From a virus, in the IMG/VR virus record IMGVR_UViG_3300029309_000109, positions 1 to 38,181 of that record: a DNA stretch of 38,181 nt. The stretch is one strand, 5' to 3'. Below the pieces are notes generated by a model that made no database searches, had not been told where the DNA came from, and worked only from the letters and a program-made list of their open reading frames with translations. Positions 17,501 to 25,103 of this stretch are shown here, piece after piece (position 1 is the first letter of the stretch; each line of letters opens with the position of its first letter). Both the position numbers and the translations under genes were made by a program.

Positions 17501-18003
17501 ACTTTTGCTGCAGGAGAAGAATCCCACGAGCCATCAGCCAAACCTACTAAATAAGGCTGTTGTCTCATATCAAGTTCTCTTTGGTCTAATGGGTTATAGG
17601 GTATAAATATACCTTGTTCTTCTTGCTCCCTTATACGAACAGCCTCGTCTGAATTATAAATTCCCATTCTTCTATCATAATCAGGAAAATATTCCGATAT
17701 TTCAAAAGGAATTGGCGGGCGGTCATAAGGTTTTATTCTTTTATTAACATCAACAGCATTAATTAAGTTATTAACACTGTTTAATCCATAAATATTTACT
17801 GCTTCCGCTTTTAACTCTGGACTATAAACTAAAGCTAATGCTTCTAATTCTCTAGGCGATAAAACAGCTCCATAAGTTACGTTTGGGTTTTGAGGTAAAG
17901 TTTTTGCACCTAATTCTTGACCAAGTGCTTCACGTTTTTGGTTATAAAGTTGTTTAGCACTTACCTTTATTCCATTTTCTGTTGTTTGTGTATCGGTAAC
18001 CAT
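14554..18003 (-). CDS. Very large internal virion / DNA-ejection protein candidate (1149 aa)
   Basis: At 1149 aa this is the longest gene in the window. It is mostly charged and helical. There is a moderately hydrophobic Gly/Ala-rich stretch around residues 300-365 (LGLSALSGAGAAGGDFLRMTLGVALG, then GALSFGGTALISTGAQVIP), which could insert in membrane. Size, helical content, a central amphipathic zone and the late position next to other Gly-rich proteins match internal core or ejection proteins of podoviruses (T7 gp15/gp16-like in role). I see no transglycosylase or peptidase motif. It is coupled to both neighbours by TAATG junctions. Confidence 0.55.
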   Translation of the reverse strand: MVTDTQTTENGIKVSAKQLYNQKREALGQELGAKTLPQNPNVTYGAVLSPRELEALALVYSPELKAEAVNIYGLNSVNNLINAVDVNKRIKPYDRPPIPFEISEYFPDYDRRMGIYNSDEAVRIREQEEQGIFIPYNPLDQRELDMRQQPYLVGLADGSWDSSPAAKVQRLAALGFDATKQAEYKFSDLEAGRRFAFDRALNPRNMTTADYEHLAKKYGMEGAEFMYMNPSNPADGIAIKPNPEADWQVINSPLITSEDTYNFLLQEFPALALDAGLVIYATRKGGPLRMSGPTLRSKGKKILGLSALSGAGAAGGDFLRMTLGVALGSHDRDFDDIFKESGMIGALSFGGTALISTGAQVIPKVWGMITGKDVPDTFYEQIDDLYIAARADEIGGPAGGINYGVEGVAELNRQIEELARRMGVDLKKYNPTLSGQTQTIEAADLETMFLKYADDPKLREAFIQIKLGNDEVINNLITKVAGSTSDVTAADLSKGLSGLAQENYDKIVRDMEDMITEVRGALPQGGTVDSAGNALMKDVIDPNASSPMFQRTTSRLNQMRNTYMTNANDLMEQALANPLYQDLVTGAGYLKRPTQTWINSTRKKSENLFQAFGDKDAKAVLNELLGTNGGETLRRLTAKNKAGKFAGPDELGFNLRELHDARVTLNDFASRYADKYPKASRLARDLERGFERQIDELINSAVRQQLTKEGINPTPKAVMRRRAESGFGEDLRTAWTTQKGAIKDSYSQIIRELLKKNPEDVARYILSTNSKNASSNTRLEPLLRILKAENGDELRQIQLGVARYLEAELLEDTSKSSLQRATAFRQFARENKGTLRAIYGDDVPIFRPKRFIDEVITPLERMNDDLLFLTNRFGVSNLGRPDERMFNIVENILSAGRTQKESGILLNDIQFFSDIVKRNPVLQEGMADVTKRYILQQILKPTGRRGAQYSYDPFALDDLLYKGFGPENMVGPQLTFDNFIKPLLGKEADEYVKNLKLLNEMMLKEAGQAPTPLVQRAVMGNEYKQGANVEDARFLQRMLIAPLSIVGRRVNALLNNQSMRSRTHLGYMVLDKKYADAYRKYYEGKISYDQLTNIMSSYGIVIYQDLGSEDELYNEYERALQIPEDREEVDFPMIQDNKIIDRVISGGIY

Positions 18004-19712
18004 TAGTCGTATAAATTAGTTATATTATTTATATCTCTAGTAATCTCATCATCTAAAACGTTTTGGTCAATAATCGCATTTGGATTAGTGGGGATTCCTG
18101 TTTTTCTTGGATAATATTCTTTATTAAAAGGCATATTTTTATATTGGTCGAAAATCTTAATACCTTTGTTATAACTTCTTTCTGTAAACGGAACAAACTC
18201 ATAAGCATTTACATTTGCAAAATCATAATCTTCAGTACCTTCTATTAAGGGTGGTTTATAAAAATCGGTTACTAAAGATAGTCCTGTTTGATTATTTGTT
18301 CGATGAAGATGTCTTATAATATTAGGACCTACACGTCTACGTGTTTCTAATTCAAGACCATTTAGCATTTGGTCAGTAACTCTTAATAAATTATGGTATG
18401 CAACATTAGCGTCTTGTGTTGCACCAAAACCTACGATTTGTAAATGATACGCTAAATCTTTATCAGATAAAGTTCTTCCTGTTTGACCATTCATAGCAGC
18501 TAACATATAAGCCATTTGTAAAAAGTTTGCTTGTTGTGCAACATTTTGGAAAGCTGTTGGTCCTACTTTATCCATAAAAGTTTTCTTATACGAAGGTTGT
18601 GTTTCCATTAAAGTATTAAAAGCTGAATTTAATGCTGCTTCTGCTTCAGGGTCGTCTGGATTAGCTTGATATCTTTCTAAAGCTTTAAATGTAATTTCGG
18701 CGTTTACACCTGTGCCTCTTGTTAAATCTGAACCACCACCATTTTCATCTTTAGAAAAAATAGCGTATATATCATCTTGACCTGCTCCATATTTTTGACC
18801 AAAGAAAGACGCGATTTGTTTAAAGTTAGCTCCCATGCTATTAGCAAAATTTGCAATATCTGCTACAGTAGTTATACCTGATTTAGAAGGGTCTTCTATT
18901 GCCTTGTACAACATTTCAAGTTGAGGTATAGCAATATTTAAAAATTGTGTAGCAGCAATATCTTTGTTTTTTATTTCGTCGTAATCTTTGAAAAACTCTG
19001 TAGATATATTGTCTTTCATTGCACTTCCAGAAACACTATCTGCATCAATATACCTTATCCAATTTTCTCCTGCTAATTGTTCCTCTCCGTCATCGTTAAT
19101 TAAATATGCTTGTCCTGGAGTGTCACCTTTAGTATAGTAAAATCCAGGCTTGATTATAGTTACTCCACGATTTCGTAGTGCGTCTGTATCTAAAAGATTT
19201 AAAAACGTTGCTGTTCCTTGTTCTTCTTTTAAAAATTCTTTAATTAATTGTCCTCTAGCTTTATTTATATTTACATCTCTAGTATCTTCTGCTCCTCTTA
19301 ACGATATAGCTGTTCTAGTGTAATCGGGTGCACCTCTACCCATTTGTGAAGCTGCTATTAAATCAACTACATCCATGCCTCTAAAACCTCCTACATCTTT
19401 TTGTGGACCATAAGCAGCATAGGCAGCACCTAAAGCTTTTTCTTCTTTAGAAAGATTTTCAGGGTCAGCTCCTATACTCTCATAATACTCACTAGGAGTT
19501 AAAGTTTTTTGGTTTCTTTGAAACAGTCCTGCTATACCACGAGGTATAAAAGGCAGTAGTCCAGCAATCTTTTCTTGAGTTGTTGGTTCAGGTGGTCTAC
19601 GCAATGGTGGTCTAGCGGTAGGGAAAGAGGGTCTTGCTTGTGTTATTTGTATAGGTTGTATACCTGCTATTCCTTGTTTACCGCCGAATGTTGGAAATGG
19701 TGTAAATTTCAT
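18003..19712 (-). CDS. Late virion protein, probable internal or tail component (569 aa)
   Basis: A 569-aa protein. The N-terminus is Pro/Arg-rich (RPPLRRPPEPTTQEKIAGLLPFIPRGIAGLF), with a short amphipathic or hydrophobic helix. The rest is globular and charged, with no catalytic motif. Segments such as GYDFANVNAYEFVPF-like aromatic patches are not diagnostic. It lies between a Gly-rich 366-aa protein and the giant 1149-aa protein and is coupled to the latter by TAATG, suggesting they assemble together, perhaps as ejected proteins. Family not recognised. Confidence 0.55.
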   Translation of the reverse strand: MKFTPFPTFGGKQGIAGIQPIQITQARPSFPTARPPLRRPPEPTTQEKIAGLLPFIPRGIAGLFQRNQKTLTPSEYYESIGADPENLSKEEKALGAAYAAYGPQKDVGGFRGMDVVDLIAASQMGRGAPDYTRTAISLRGAEDTRDVNINKARGQLIKEFLKEEQGTATFLNLLDTDALRNRGVTIIKPGFYYTKGDTPGQAYLINDDGEEQLAGENWIRYIDADSVSGSAMKDNISTEFFKDYDEIKNKDIAATQFLNIAIPQLEMLYKAIEDPSKSGITTVADIANFANSMGANFKQIASFFGQKYGAGQDDIYAIFSKDENGGGSDLTRGTGVNAEITFKALERYQANPDDPEAEAALNSAFNTLMETQPSYKKTFMDKVGPTAFQNVAQQANFLQMAYMLAAMNGQTGRTLSDKDLAYHLQIVGFGATQDANVAYHNLLRVTDQMLNGLELETRRRVGPNIIRHLHRTNNQTGLSLVTDFYKPPLIEGTEDYDFANVNAYEFVPFTERSYNKGIKIFDQYKNMPFNKEYYPRKTGIPTNPNAIIDQNVLDDEITRDINNITNLYD

Positions 19713-19723
19713 AAGCTATCTAA

Positions 19724-20824
19724 TCAATAAGTAATATTTCCAGGAAATCCGCCAAATCCTGGTCCAAATCCTGGTCCAAATCCTGGTCCAAATCCTGGAA
19801 ATGGGAAATTTCCTATGCCGCCAGGAGGCATTCCTGTTGGTGGTGGTGTTCCTGTTGGTGGTGGTGTTCCTGTTGGCTGTGGTGTTTGTTGAAAAGGTAA
19901 AGACATATTACCTACGCCTGTAAATGTTGGTGAAAAACTGTTAGGTGTATACGCTGTGCCTGTTGCAGGTGTAGCTCCTGCATAACCGAAACCACCCGCT
20001 AACGGTCCAAGAGAGGCGGTTAACGAACCAAGATTCTGTACTAATTGCATAGGTAAATTATATTGACCTGTAAAGTTTTGGTATGCTAAATCCATTAACG
20101 ATTGACTTCTACCTCTGCCTAAACCACCAAGACCCATAGTTCTGCTTATATCTTGTCCTTGTAATGCGGGAAGGGTTTGTGCTAAATTTTGAAAATTTCT
20201 GCCTAACCCTGCTAATGCACCCGCACCTTGTAAACCCCTACGTTGGGCTTGTTCGAATGCATTTGATGCAAGTTGCGAAGCTTGACCAAAACCACCACTT
20301 CTTATTTTACCGACTGCTTCTGATGCACCTCTACCTACTTGCCTAGCTAATTCATTTTGTGCTATACGACCTCTAGAGCCTCCGAAAGCTCCTTGACTAA
20401 CAGCTCTATCACGTAAGCCTATATCTGATTGTGCAAATCCTCTATTAATATCTTCTAAAGTTTGGTCTACAACCGCATCTTCAAAAGGATTATAAAATTG
20501 GTCAATCATGTTTGGGTCGAACTGTCCCGTGCTACCACGAGTCATAGCACCCGCTTGGTTTAATAAATCTGCAGAAGCACCTAAATAAGGTCTGTAACTA
20601 CCGATAGCACTATCAGATAATTGCATAGCTAATCGTTCTCTAGGGTCGAAATCAGCTACCCTTTGTCCTGTATAAGTAAAAGGTGAGCTATCTTCCCTGC
20701 CTAAATTAGCAAATTGGTCTCTAAAAAATTCTGTCGCAGTAGGGAATAAAGTTTGTGATAATAAATTACCTATATACCCTGCGGGGGCTTGACTGGAATA
20801 TTCTTGTTCTTCTCTACTAGCCAT
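19724..20824 (-). CDS. Late virion protein with collagen/elastin-like C-terminus
   Basis: A 366-aa protein. The middle (about residues 95-190) has FYNPFEDAVVDQTLEDINRG and SQGAFGGSRGRIAQNELARQ, a signature I associate with conserved structural or internal proteins of marine phages. The C-terminus is low-complexity: three PTGTPPP-type units, then GFGPGFGPGFGPGFGG. The DNA there has a 12-bp unit repeated almost four times and an 18-bp unit three times. Its first eight bases overlap the upstream stop. Probably virion-associated; exact role unknown. Confidence 0.6.
   Translation of the reverse strand: MASREEQEYSSQAPAGYIGNLLSQTLFPTATEFFRDQFANLGREDSSPFTYTGQRVADFDPRERLAMQLSDSAIGSYRPYLGASADLLNQAGAMTRGSTGQFDPNMIDQFYNPFEDAVVDQTLEDINRGFAQSDIGLRDRAVSQGAFGGSRGRIAQNELARQVGRGASEAVGKIRSGGFGQASQLASNAFEQAQRRGLQGAGALAGLGRNFQNLAQTLPALQGQDISRTMGLGGLGRGRSQSLMDLAYQNFTGQYNLPMQLVQNLGSLTASLGPLAGGFGYAGATPATGTAYTPNSFSPTFTGVGNMSLPFQQTPQPTGTPPPTGTPPPTGMPPGGIGNFPFPGFGPGFGPGFGPGFGGFPGNITY
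19754..19798 (-). repeat. 12-bp tandem repeat (3.75 copies)
   Basis: The plus-strand unit AAATCCTGGTCC occurs at 19754, 19766 and 19778, plus a nine-base partial at 19790. It encodes the GFGP repeats of the 366-aa late protein. Copies are identical, so slippage could change the repeat number between relatives. An 18-bp unit (CCTGTTGGTGGTGGTGTT) is repeated nearby at 19833-19886. Confidence 0.9.
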
Positions 20825-21611
20825 ACATTCTATTTCCTTTATTATTTATTTTGTTAAGTTTTGATATACCTTTACTATGATTACCGTTACCTAACATGTC
20901 TACTGTAGCTTTAGATAACATAAACTCACCATCACTAGCCATTATAGGTATCAAATCATCTTTGGGTCCTCCTGGACCGTCAAGTTCTCCACCACCTAAC
21001 ATAGGTTTAAACATTTTTCTATCTAGAACGCCACCGCCTTCCATACCTATAGGGTCGAACTGAAGCCGTCTTCTATTAGCATTGCCTGCAGGTAATGTTC
21101 GTGTAGATACTTGACTGCCTGGTCTTTCTTCTCGTCTTTGTAATAAAGCACTAAGTATACCGCTAAACCCACCAGTTAAAGCATTTTGTAAATCAGCTAA
21201 ATCTTCATTACCATATATTTCTGCTAATATTCCTCTCAAACCTTGTGGCATAGTATTTAAAGTATCAAATATACTTGATATACCACCGCCATCATTATAC
21301 TTAGGTACCATACCGCCTCCATACATGCCCATGATACCTTCTGGGTATTGTTGTAACAATTCCATCAACATTTCTTCATCCATATTAGATAAAGAACGAC
21401 CTTCTTGTCCTTGCGATGCTTCTTCAGGTGCTTTAGCTTGGGTACCTAAAATTTCTTGTATTTCTAAAGGAATACCTGAATCTAAAGAAGGTGCAGTACC
21501 AGCCCCAATCACACCTTTTTGTTTTGGTGCTCGTTTACGTGCTATTTCATTAGCAATGACGCTGCCTCCAACGCCAACCAAAGCAGCTATTACAGGTACG
21601 GGTATAGGCAT
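20817..21611 (-). CDS. Late virion-associated Gly-rich protein (phage GPGGPKDD-IP-SDGE motif family)
   Basis: A 264-aa protein. It has an N-terminal hydrophobic helix (VPVIAALVGVGGSVIANEIA), a Met/Gly-rich centre (GMYGGGMVPKYNDGG), and a C-terminal block GELDGPGGPKDDLIPIMASDGEFMLSKATVDMLGNG. This last block is a recurrent motif in structural or internal proteins of marine phages. The ribosome site AAAGGAG precedes the ATG at 21611. It follows the cyclase gene after only 27 bases, so the curli/cyclase cassette is embedded between late genes of one transcript rather than appended at a block end. Confidence 0.6.
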   Translation of the reverse strand: MPIPVPVIAALVGVGGSVIANEIARKRAPKQKGVIGAGTAPSLDSGIPLEIQEILGTQAKAPEEASQGQEGRSLSNMDEEMLMELLQQYPEGIMGMYGGGMVPKYNDGGGISSIFDTLNTMPQGLRGILAEIYGNEDLADLQNALTGGFSGILSALLQRREERPGSQVSTRTLPAGNANRRRLQFDPIGMEGGGVLDRKMFKPMLGGGELDGPGGPKDDLIPIMASDGEFMLSKATVDMLGNGNHSKGISKLNKINNKGNRMYG

Positions 21612-21638
21612 ATTAATCTCCTTTTGACTGATTATATA

Positions 21639-23372
21639 TCAAAAAGTATATATTATTAAAGGTTTTTCTTTACCTTTTACTTTTATAGGTTTTACTGATT
21701 TTAAATGATGACCACAATATTTTTCAGTTTCTTCACCTATTAGTATATTTACACCTGCTTCTTTTGTAGCCGATTCTAGTCTAGCGGCAGTATTTACAGC
21801 GTCTCCGATAGCACTATAATCGAATCGAGTATCGCTACCCATATTACCAATTACAGCTTCTCCTGTATTTACACCAACACCAATAGCTACGCCTATATCA
21901 GCTTTTTCTATATTTTCCTGTATTTCTTTAGCACATTCTACAGCCACCTGTTCATGATGCGGTAAATCTAATGGTGCATTAAATATTGCCATCATTGCAT
22001 CACCAATATATTTATCTACCATACCGTTGTATTTTTTCACTGCATCAGATTGTATTGTTAACGCTTTATTCATAATTTCTGTTACTTGTTCTGGTTCTAG
22101 TTTTTCAGATAATGCAGTAAACCCCCTAACATCAGTGAATAAAAAAGTACATCTTCTTTTTTCTCCACCTAGCTTTAATAAATCAGGGTCTTTTTGTAAG
22201 CGTTTTACTTGTCGTGGGTCTAAATAATGTTCAAACTGTTTTTTAATTTGTAAACGTAATTTATATTGTTCTCTGAATCTAAGGTAAAAAGCTATGCTAC
22301 CTGAGATAAACTGGCTTATTAAAGACCAAGTAACGTCTATTAGAACACCTGTACCTATCGTATACGCCCCGTATAAGCCCGTTAAAGCCATAGTTAATAA
22401 ACCTAAGGTTACGCCCCAAGTTATTCCTAAATAGCTTATAAACGCCCATATTAGTCCCACAGATATTAAAAATATAAATAGTTCTACAGATAAAGCGTAA
22501 TCGGGTATATAAGGGCTATCTTGTATTAATATAGATTCTGCAAGTGCAGCTTGTATTTTATGTGGCTCAACTAACCCAACAGGCGTAGCAATCTGCGGCA
22601 TCACCCCGTTAGCGGTAACACCAACGAATACAAACTTACCATTAACATTCATTTCTTGTAAATCTGTTTCTTCTGTTTTTACCCATGATATCCATTTACG
22701 ACCAAAACTATCTGTTTTTACTGGCGGCAATCCTCTAACCGCTATCTCTTGCACACCGTTATCATTAGTGGTGATTATATAAGTAGGTGTTCCAGTTAAT
22801 GTTTTTAATACTTGCGTTCCGAACGAAGCTGACCAACCATCAGGGTTTTTTAATAATAGAGGGATTCTTCTGACAAGTTGGTCAACCTCTGTAGGTGCTA
22901 TTGCAACACCTTGAACTATATCGTCGTATGTGTAATAGTTTTGTTTTATACCAGAAGAAGGTATTCCTCCAACATCTGGTCCTTTAATAACTGTTCCTGT
23001 AGTTTTAGGAAATATACCGCTACCGTTTTCAAAAGTAGCTAAAACACTTGGAGCATAGGTTAATGCACTACTAAAACGTGCGTCTCCTCCCATTCTATCT
23101 GCTTGTGGGAAACTTATAACCCAACCTACTCCCATAGCACCTGCTCCTAATAAGTTTATTTGTATATCAGCTAGACGTTCTCTAGGTAATGGATAACCTC
23201 CTTCTTTTTCTAAATCTTCTTCAGTAATGTTTAATATTACAAAACTACCGCTAGGTTCTGGTGTTTCAATAAATGCATCAAAAGTTTTAAGTTTTAATAT
23301 TTCTGTCGGTGTGCTTTGAAATATTAAAGGAACAGCTAATAAGGGTAATAATATAAATATAAGTTTTTTCAT
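21639..23372 (-). CDS. CHASE2-domain class III nucleotidyl (adenylate) cyclase
   Basis: A 577-aa membrane enzyme. An N-terminal helix (1-19) is followed by an exported CHASE2 sensor region (about 25-285), three membrane helices (about 294-312, 316-338, 345-364) and a cytoplasmic class III cyclase (about 400-577). Catalytic features are complete. FTDVRGFT gives metal Asp414, and DKYIGDAM gives base-selecting Lys454 and metal Asp458. YSAIGDAVNTAAR gives Ser520 at the second base-selecting position, plus transition-state Asn527 and Arg531. This supports ATP as substrate and cAMP as product. FecR plus CHASE2-cyclase pairs are common in bacteria; here the FecR gene overlaps by ATGA. A phage-encoded copy is unusual. 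Confidence 0.93.
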   Translation of the reverse strand: MKKLIFILLPLLAVPLIFQSTPTEILKLKTFDAFIETPEPSGSFVILNITEEDLEKEGGYPLPRERLADIQINLLGAGAMGVGWVISFPQADRMGGDARFSSALTYAPSVLATFENGSGIFPKTTGTVIKGPDVGGIPSSGIKQNYYTYDDIVQGVAIAPTEVDQLVRRIPLLLKNPDGWSASFGTQVLKTLTGTPTYIITTNDNGVQEIAVRGLPPVKTDSFGRKWISWVKTEETDLQEMNVNGKFVFVGVTANGVMPQIATPVGLVEPHKIQAALAESILIQDSPYIPDYALSVELFIFLISVGLIWAFISYLGITWGVTLGLLTMALTGLYGAYTIGTGVLIDVTWSLISQFISGSIAFYLRFREQYKLRLQIKKQFEHYLDPRQVKRLQKDPDLLKLGGEKRRCTFLFTDVRGFTALSEKLEPEQVTEIMNKALTIQSDAVKKYNGMVDKYIGDAMMAIFNAPLDLPHHEQVAVECAKEIQENIEKADIGVAIGVGVNTGEAVIGNMGSDTRFDYSAIGDAVNTAARLESATKEAGVNILIGEETEKYCGHHLKSVKPIKVKGKEKPLIIYTF

Positions 23373-24484
23373 CCGCTACTTTGTCTTATGGTAATAGTAG
23401 AATCACCACCACCATTTATTTTTATTATATTAGAAACACCGTCTTGTATCAAAATGACTGTATAACCTGCACCAGAATTTAAGTCGACCTGCACTGACTC
23501 ACTGACTTTCCTACGTAAACTTACAGTTTGCCCTGTTACTATTGTTGTTATTTGTGTATCAGAATCTTGTCCTAATAAAGTTCCTGTTATATTTATACCT
23601 GTAGCTAACGCTAACTGGTCTTCCTCATCTTCTATAGCTAAGGCATCAAGAACATTTAATAAATCTTCTAAAAAGTTTACATCTAAATAATTAATATCTA
23701 ATTCTGTAAATTCTAAACTATTATCTTCTAAGAAATCTTCTGCTAAATAATCTATATCTAAATCATTAAAATCTAATAGATTTACTGTTTTAGTGCTTGC
23801 CGTTTCTTCTTGTAAAACATCGTCTTCTTTAGGTGGAGATACTATAAGCATATTATCAATAATATCTAGTGATAAATCTAATACTACAGGTTTACTGGGT
23901 GCGTTTTCAAAAACATCTACAGTTGTGGCTTGATAAGGTTTATTTAATAAAACACTGCCTGTTGCTGTTACTACTTCTATCTCGCCACTAGATAGCCCTA
24001 ATGCGTCAGGTAATAAAATTATTAAACTACGACCTAGTTCATCAACCGTAGCAGTGAAATCAGTGCCTCTAATCGCAATATTTGCAGTAGGGGTGCTAAG
24101 TTTTATATTTTGTTTATCTATACGATTAAGATTTCCCGTGATAAATCTCGCTGTACCTAAAGCAAAGTTAAGGGACATTTTAGACTTACTCGGGTCTGGG
24201 TCATAGATATACTCATCTATGAGGAGTTGAGAATGTTCAGTAAGTTTGACTATCGATTTATCTAAAAAAGTTATAGCCATACGACCATTAGTAGTTATAG
24301 CTTCATCATTGCTTTGTATAGCAAATTGTAGATTAGCGTCGTAAGGTTTATCTCTTACTATTTGAGCAGAGCCGTTTAGTTCAGATATATCTCCGATATC
24401 AACAGCTTGTGCTTGTGCCTTGGTCGTTTTGAATGACACAGACAGTACCACTATTACCGCTAGATAGAATCTTGAGCCAGTCAT
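23369..24484 (-). CDS. Exported FecR-domain protein with C-terminal curlin-like repeat
   Basis: A 371-aa protein. A signal peptide (1-25: Arg5, hydrophobic core, AQA cleavage site) leads to a FecR domain (about 30-190) with the core TPTANIAIRGTDF (131-143). Then comes an acidic repeat zone (236-290; DFNDLDIDYL, TELDINYLDVNFLEDLL), and a C-terminus reading ILIQDGVSN then STITIRQSSG (343-371). That end matches the Q-x-G-x-x-N spacing of curlin repeats. FecR proteins normally sense or relay signals in the periplasm. Here the tail suggests contact with the curlin encoded just upstream. The first 86 bases are overprinted on the curlin gene's end. No clear ribosome site is visible, so translation may be coupled. 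Confidence 0.85.
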   Translation of the reverse strand: MTGSRFYLAVIVVLSVSFKTTKAQAQAVDIGDISELNGSAQIVRDKPYDANLQFAIQSNDEAITTNGRMAITFLDKSIVKLTEHSQLLIDEYIYDPDPSKSKMSLNFALGTARFITGNLNRIDKQNIKLSTPTANIAIRGTDFTATVDELGRSLIILLPDALGLSSGEIEVVTATGSVLLNKPYQATTVDVFENAPSKPVVLDLSLDIIDNMLIVSPPKEDDVLQEETASTKTVNLLDFNDLDIDYLAEDFLEDNSLEFTELDINYLDVNFLEDLLNVLDALAIEDEEDQLALATGINITGTLLGQDSDTQITTIVTGQTVSLRRKVSESVQVDLNSGAGYTVILIQDGVSNIIKINGGGDSTITIRQSSG

Positions 24485-25103
24485 TATCTAATGTGCTTGA
24501 TTGTGTAATATTAAAAGTTCTAGAATTACCTGTTTGGTCTAAATAAAAATAACCTCCCGCGTAACCAGAACCTGTAAAATTCACAGTATTACTATCTCCG
24601 TCTACGTCTACATAAGAAGTGCCGCCGTCATAATTTATATCGAAATCAAAAGTATTGCCATCGCCTTGTATAATCCAATCTAAATCTAATGTTGCAGCTA
24701 ACGCAGTTGTTCCATGGTCTAATGTAAAAGTATTTGTACTACCTGTAACATCTACATTGTAGTTAGAATTATCAATGCCATAAGTATTCGTTGGGTCGCC
24801 TTGTATAGTAAAGGTATTACTATCGCCATCAAATTCAAAAAATCCAGTAATAGAATCTCCTAAGATATCGCCTAAAAATTTGTTTGTATCTCCTAATTGA
24901 TTAATATCGAGAGTTAAAGAAATACCGTCTAAATCTAGAGCGGTCAAAGAGCCTGCAGAAGAATTCAACCCTCCGATTATATTACCCGAACCAAGCTGTT
25001 CTAAATCAATATTAGCTGTTGCACCTGATTGGTCTACATATATTTCGTTATCAGCAGAAAAAACAAATGTTGAAGTTAATAATAAACTAATTAATATTTT
25101 CAT
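24399..25103 (-). CDS. Curlin-like (CsgA/CsgB-type) secreted amyloid subunit
   Basis: A 234-aa protein with a clear signal peptide (1-16, ending FVFS before ADNE). The rest is Gly/Asn/Asp/Thr-rich beta sequence with degenerate curlin units: VDQSGATAN (23-31), LEQLGSGN (34-41), INQLGDTN (67-74), FDGDSNTFTIQGDPTN (91-106), VTGSTNTFTLDHG (119-131), IQGDGNTFDFDI (145-156), VDGDSNTVNF (167-176), LDQTGNSRTFNITQ (188-201) and the terminal unit with VIQNDQG. Consensus curlin is S-x5-Q-x-G-x-x-N-x-x-x-x-Q. Units are longer and more acidic than in E. coli CsgA. Cys222 and Cys234 near the end are not typical of CsgA. The ribosome site GGGAGGT is excellent. The CsgG gene immediately upstream supports the assignment. 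Confidence 0.82.
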   Translation of the reverse strand: MKILISLLLTSTFVFSADNEIYVDQSGATANIDLEQLGSGNIIGGLNSSAGSLTALDLDGISLTLDINQLGDTNKFLGDILGDSITGFFEFDGDSNTFTIQGDPTNTYGIDNSNYNVDVTGSTNTFTLDHGTTALAATLDLDWIIQGDGNTFDFDINYDGGTSYVDVDGDSNTVNFTGSGYAGGYFYLDQTGNSRTFNITQSSTLDNDWLKILSSGNSGTVCVIQNDQGTSTSC

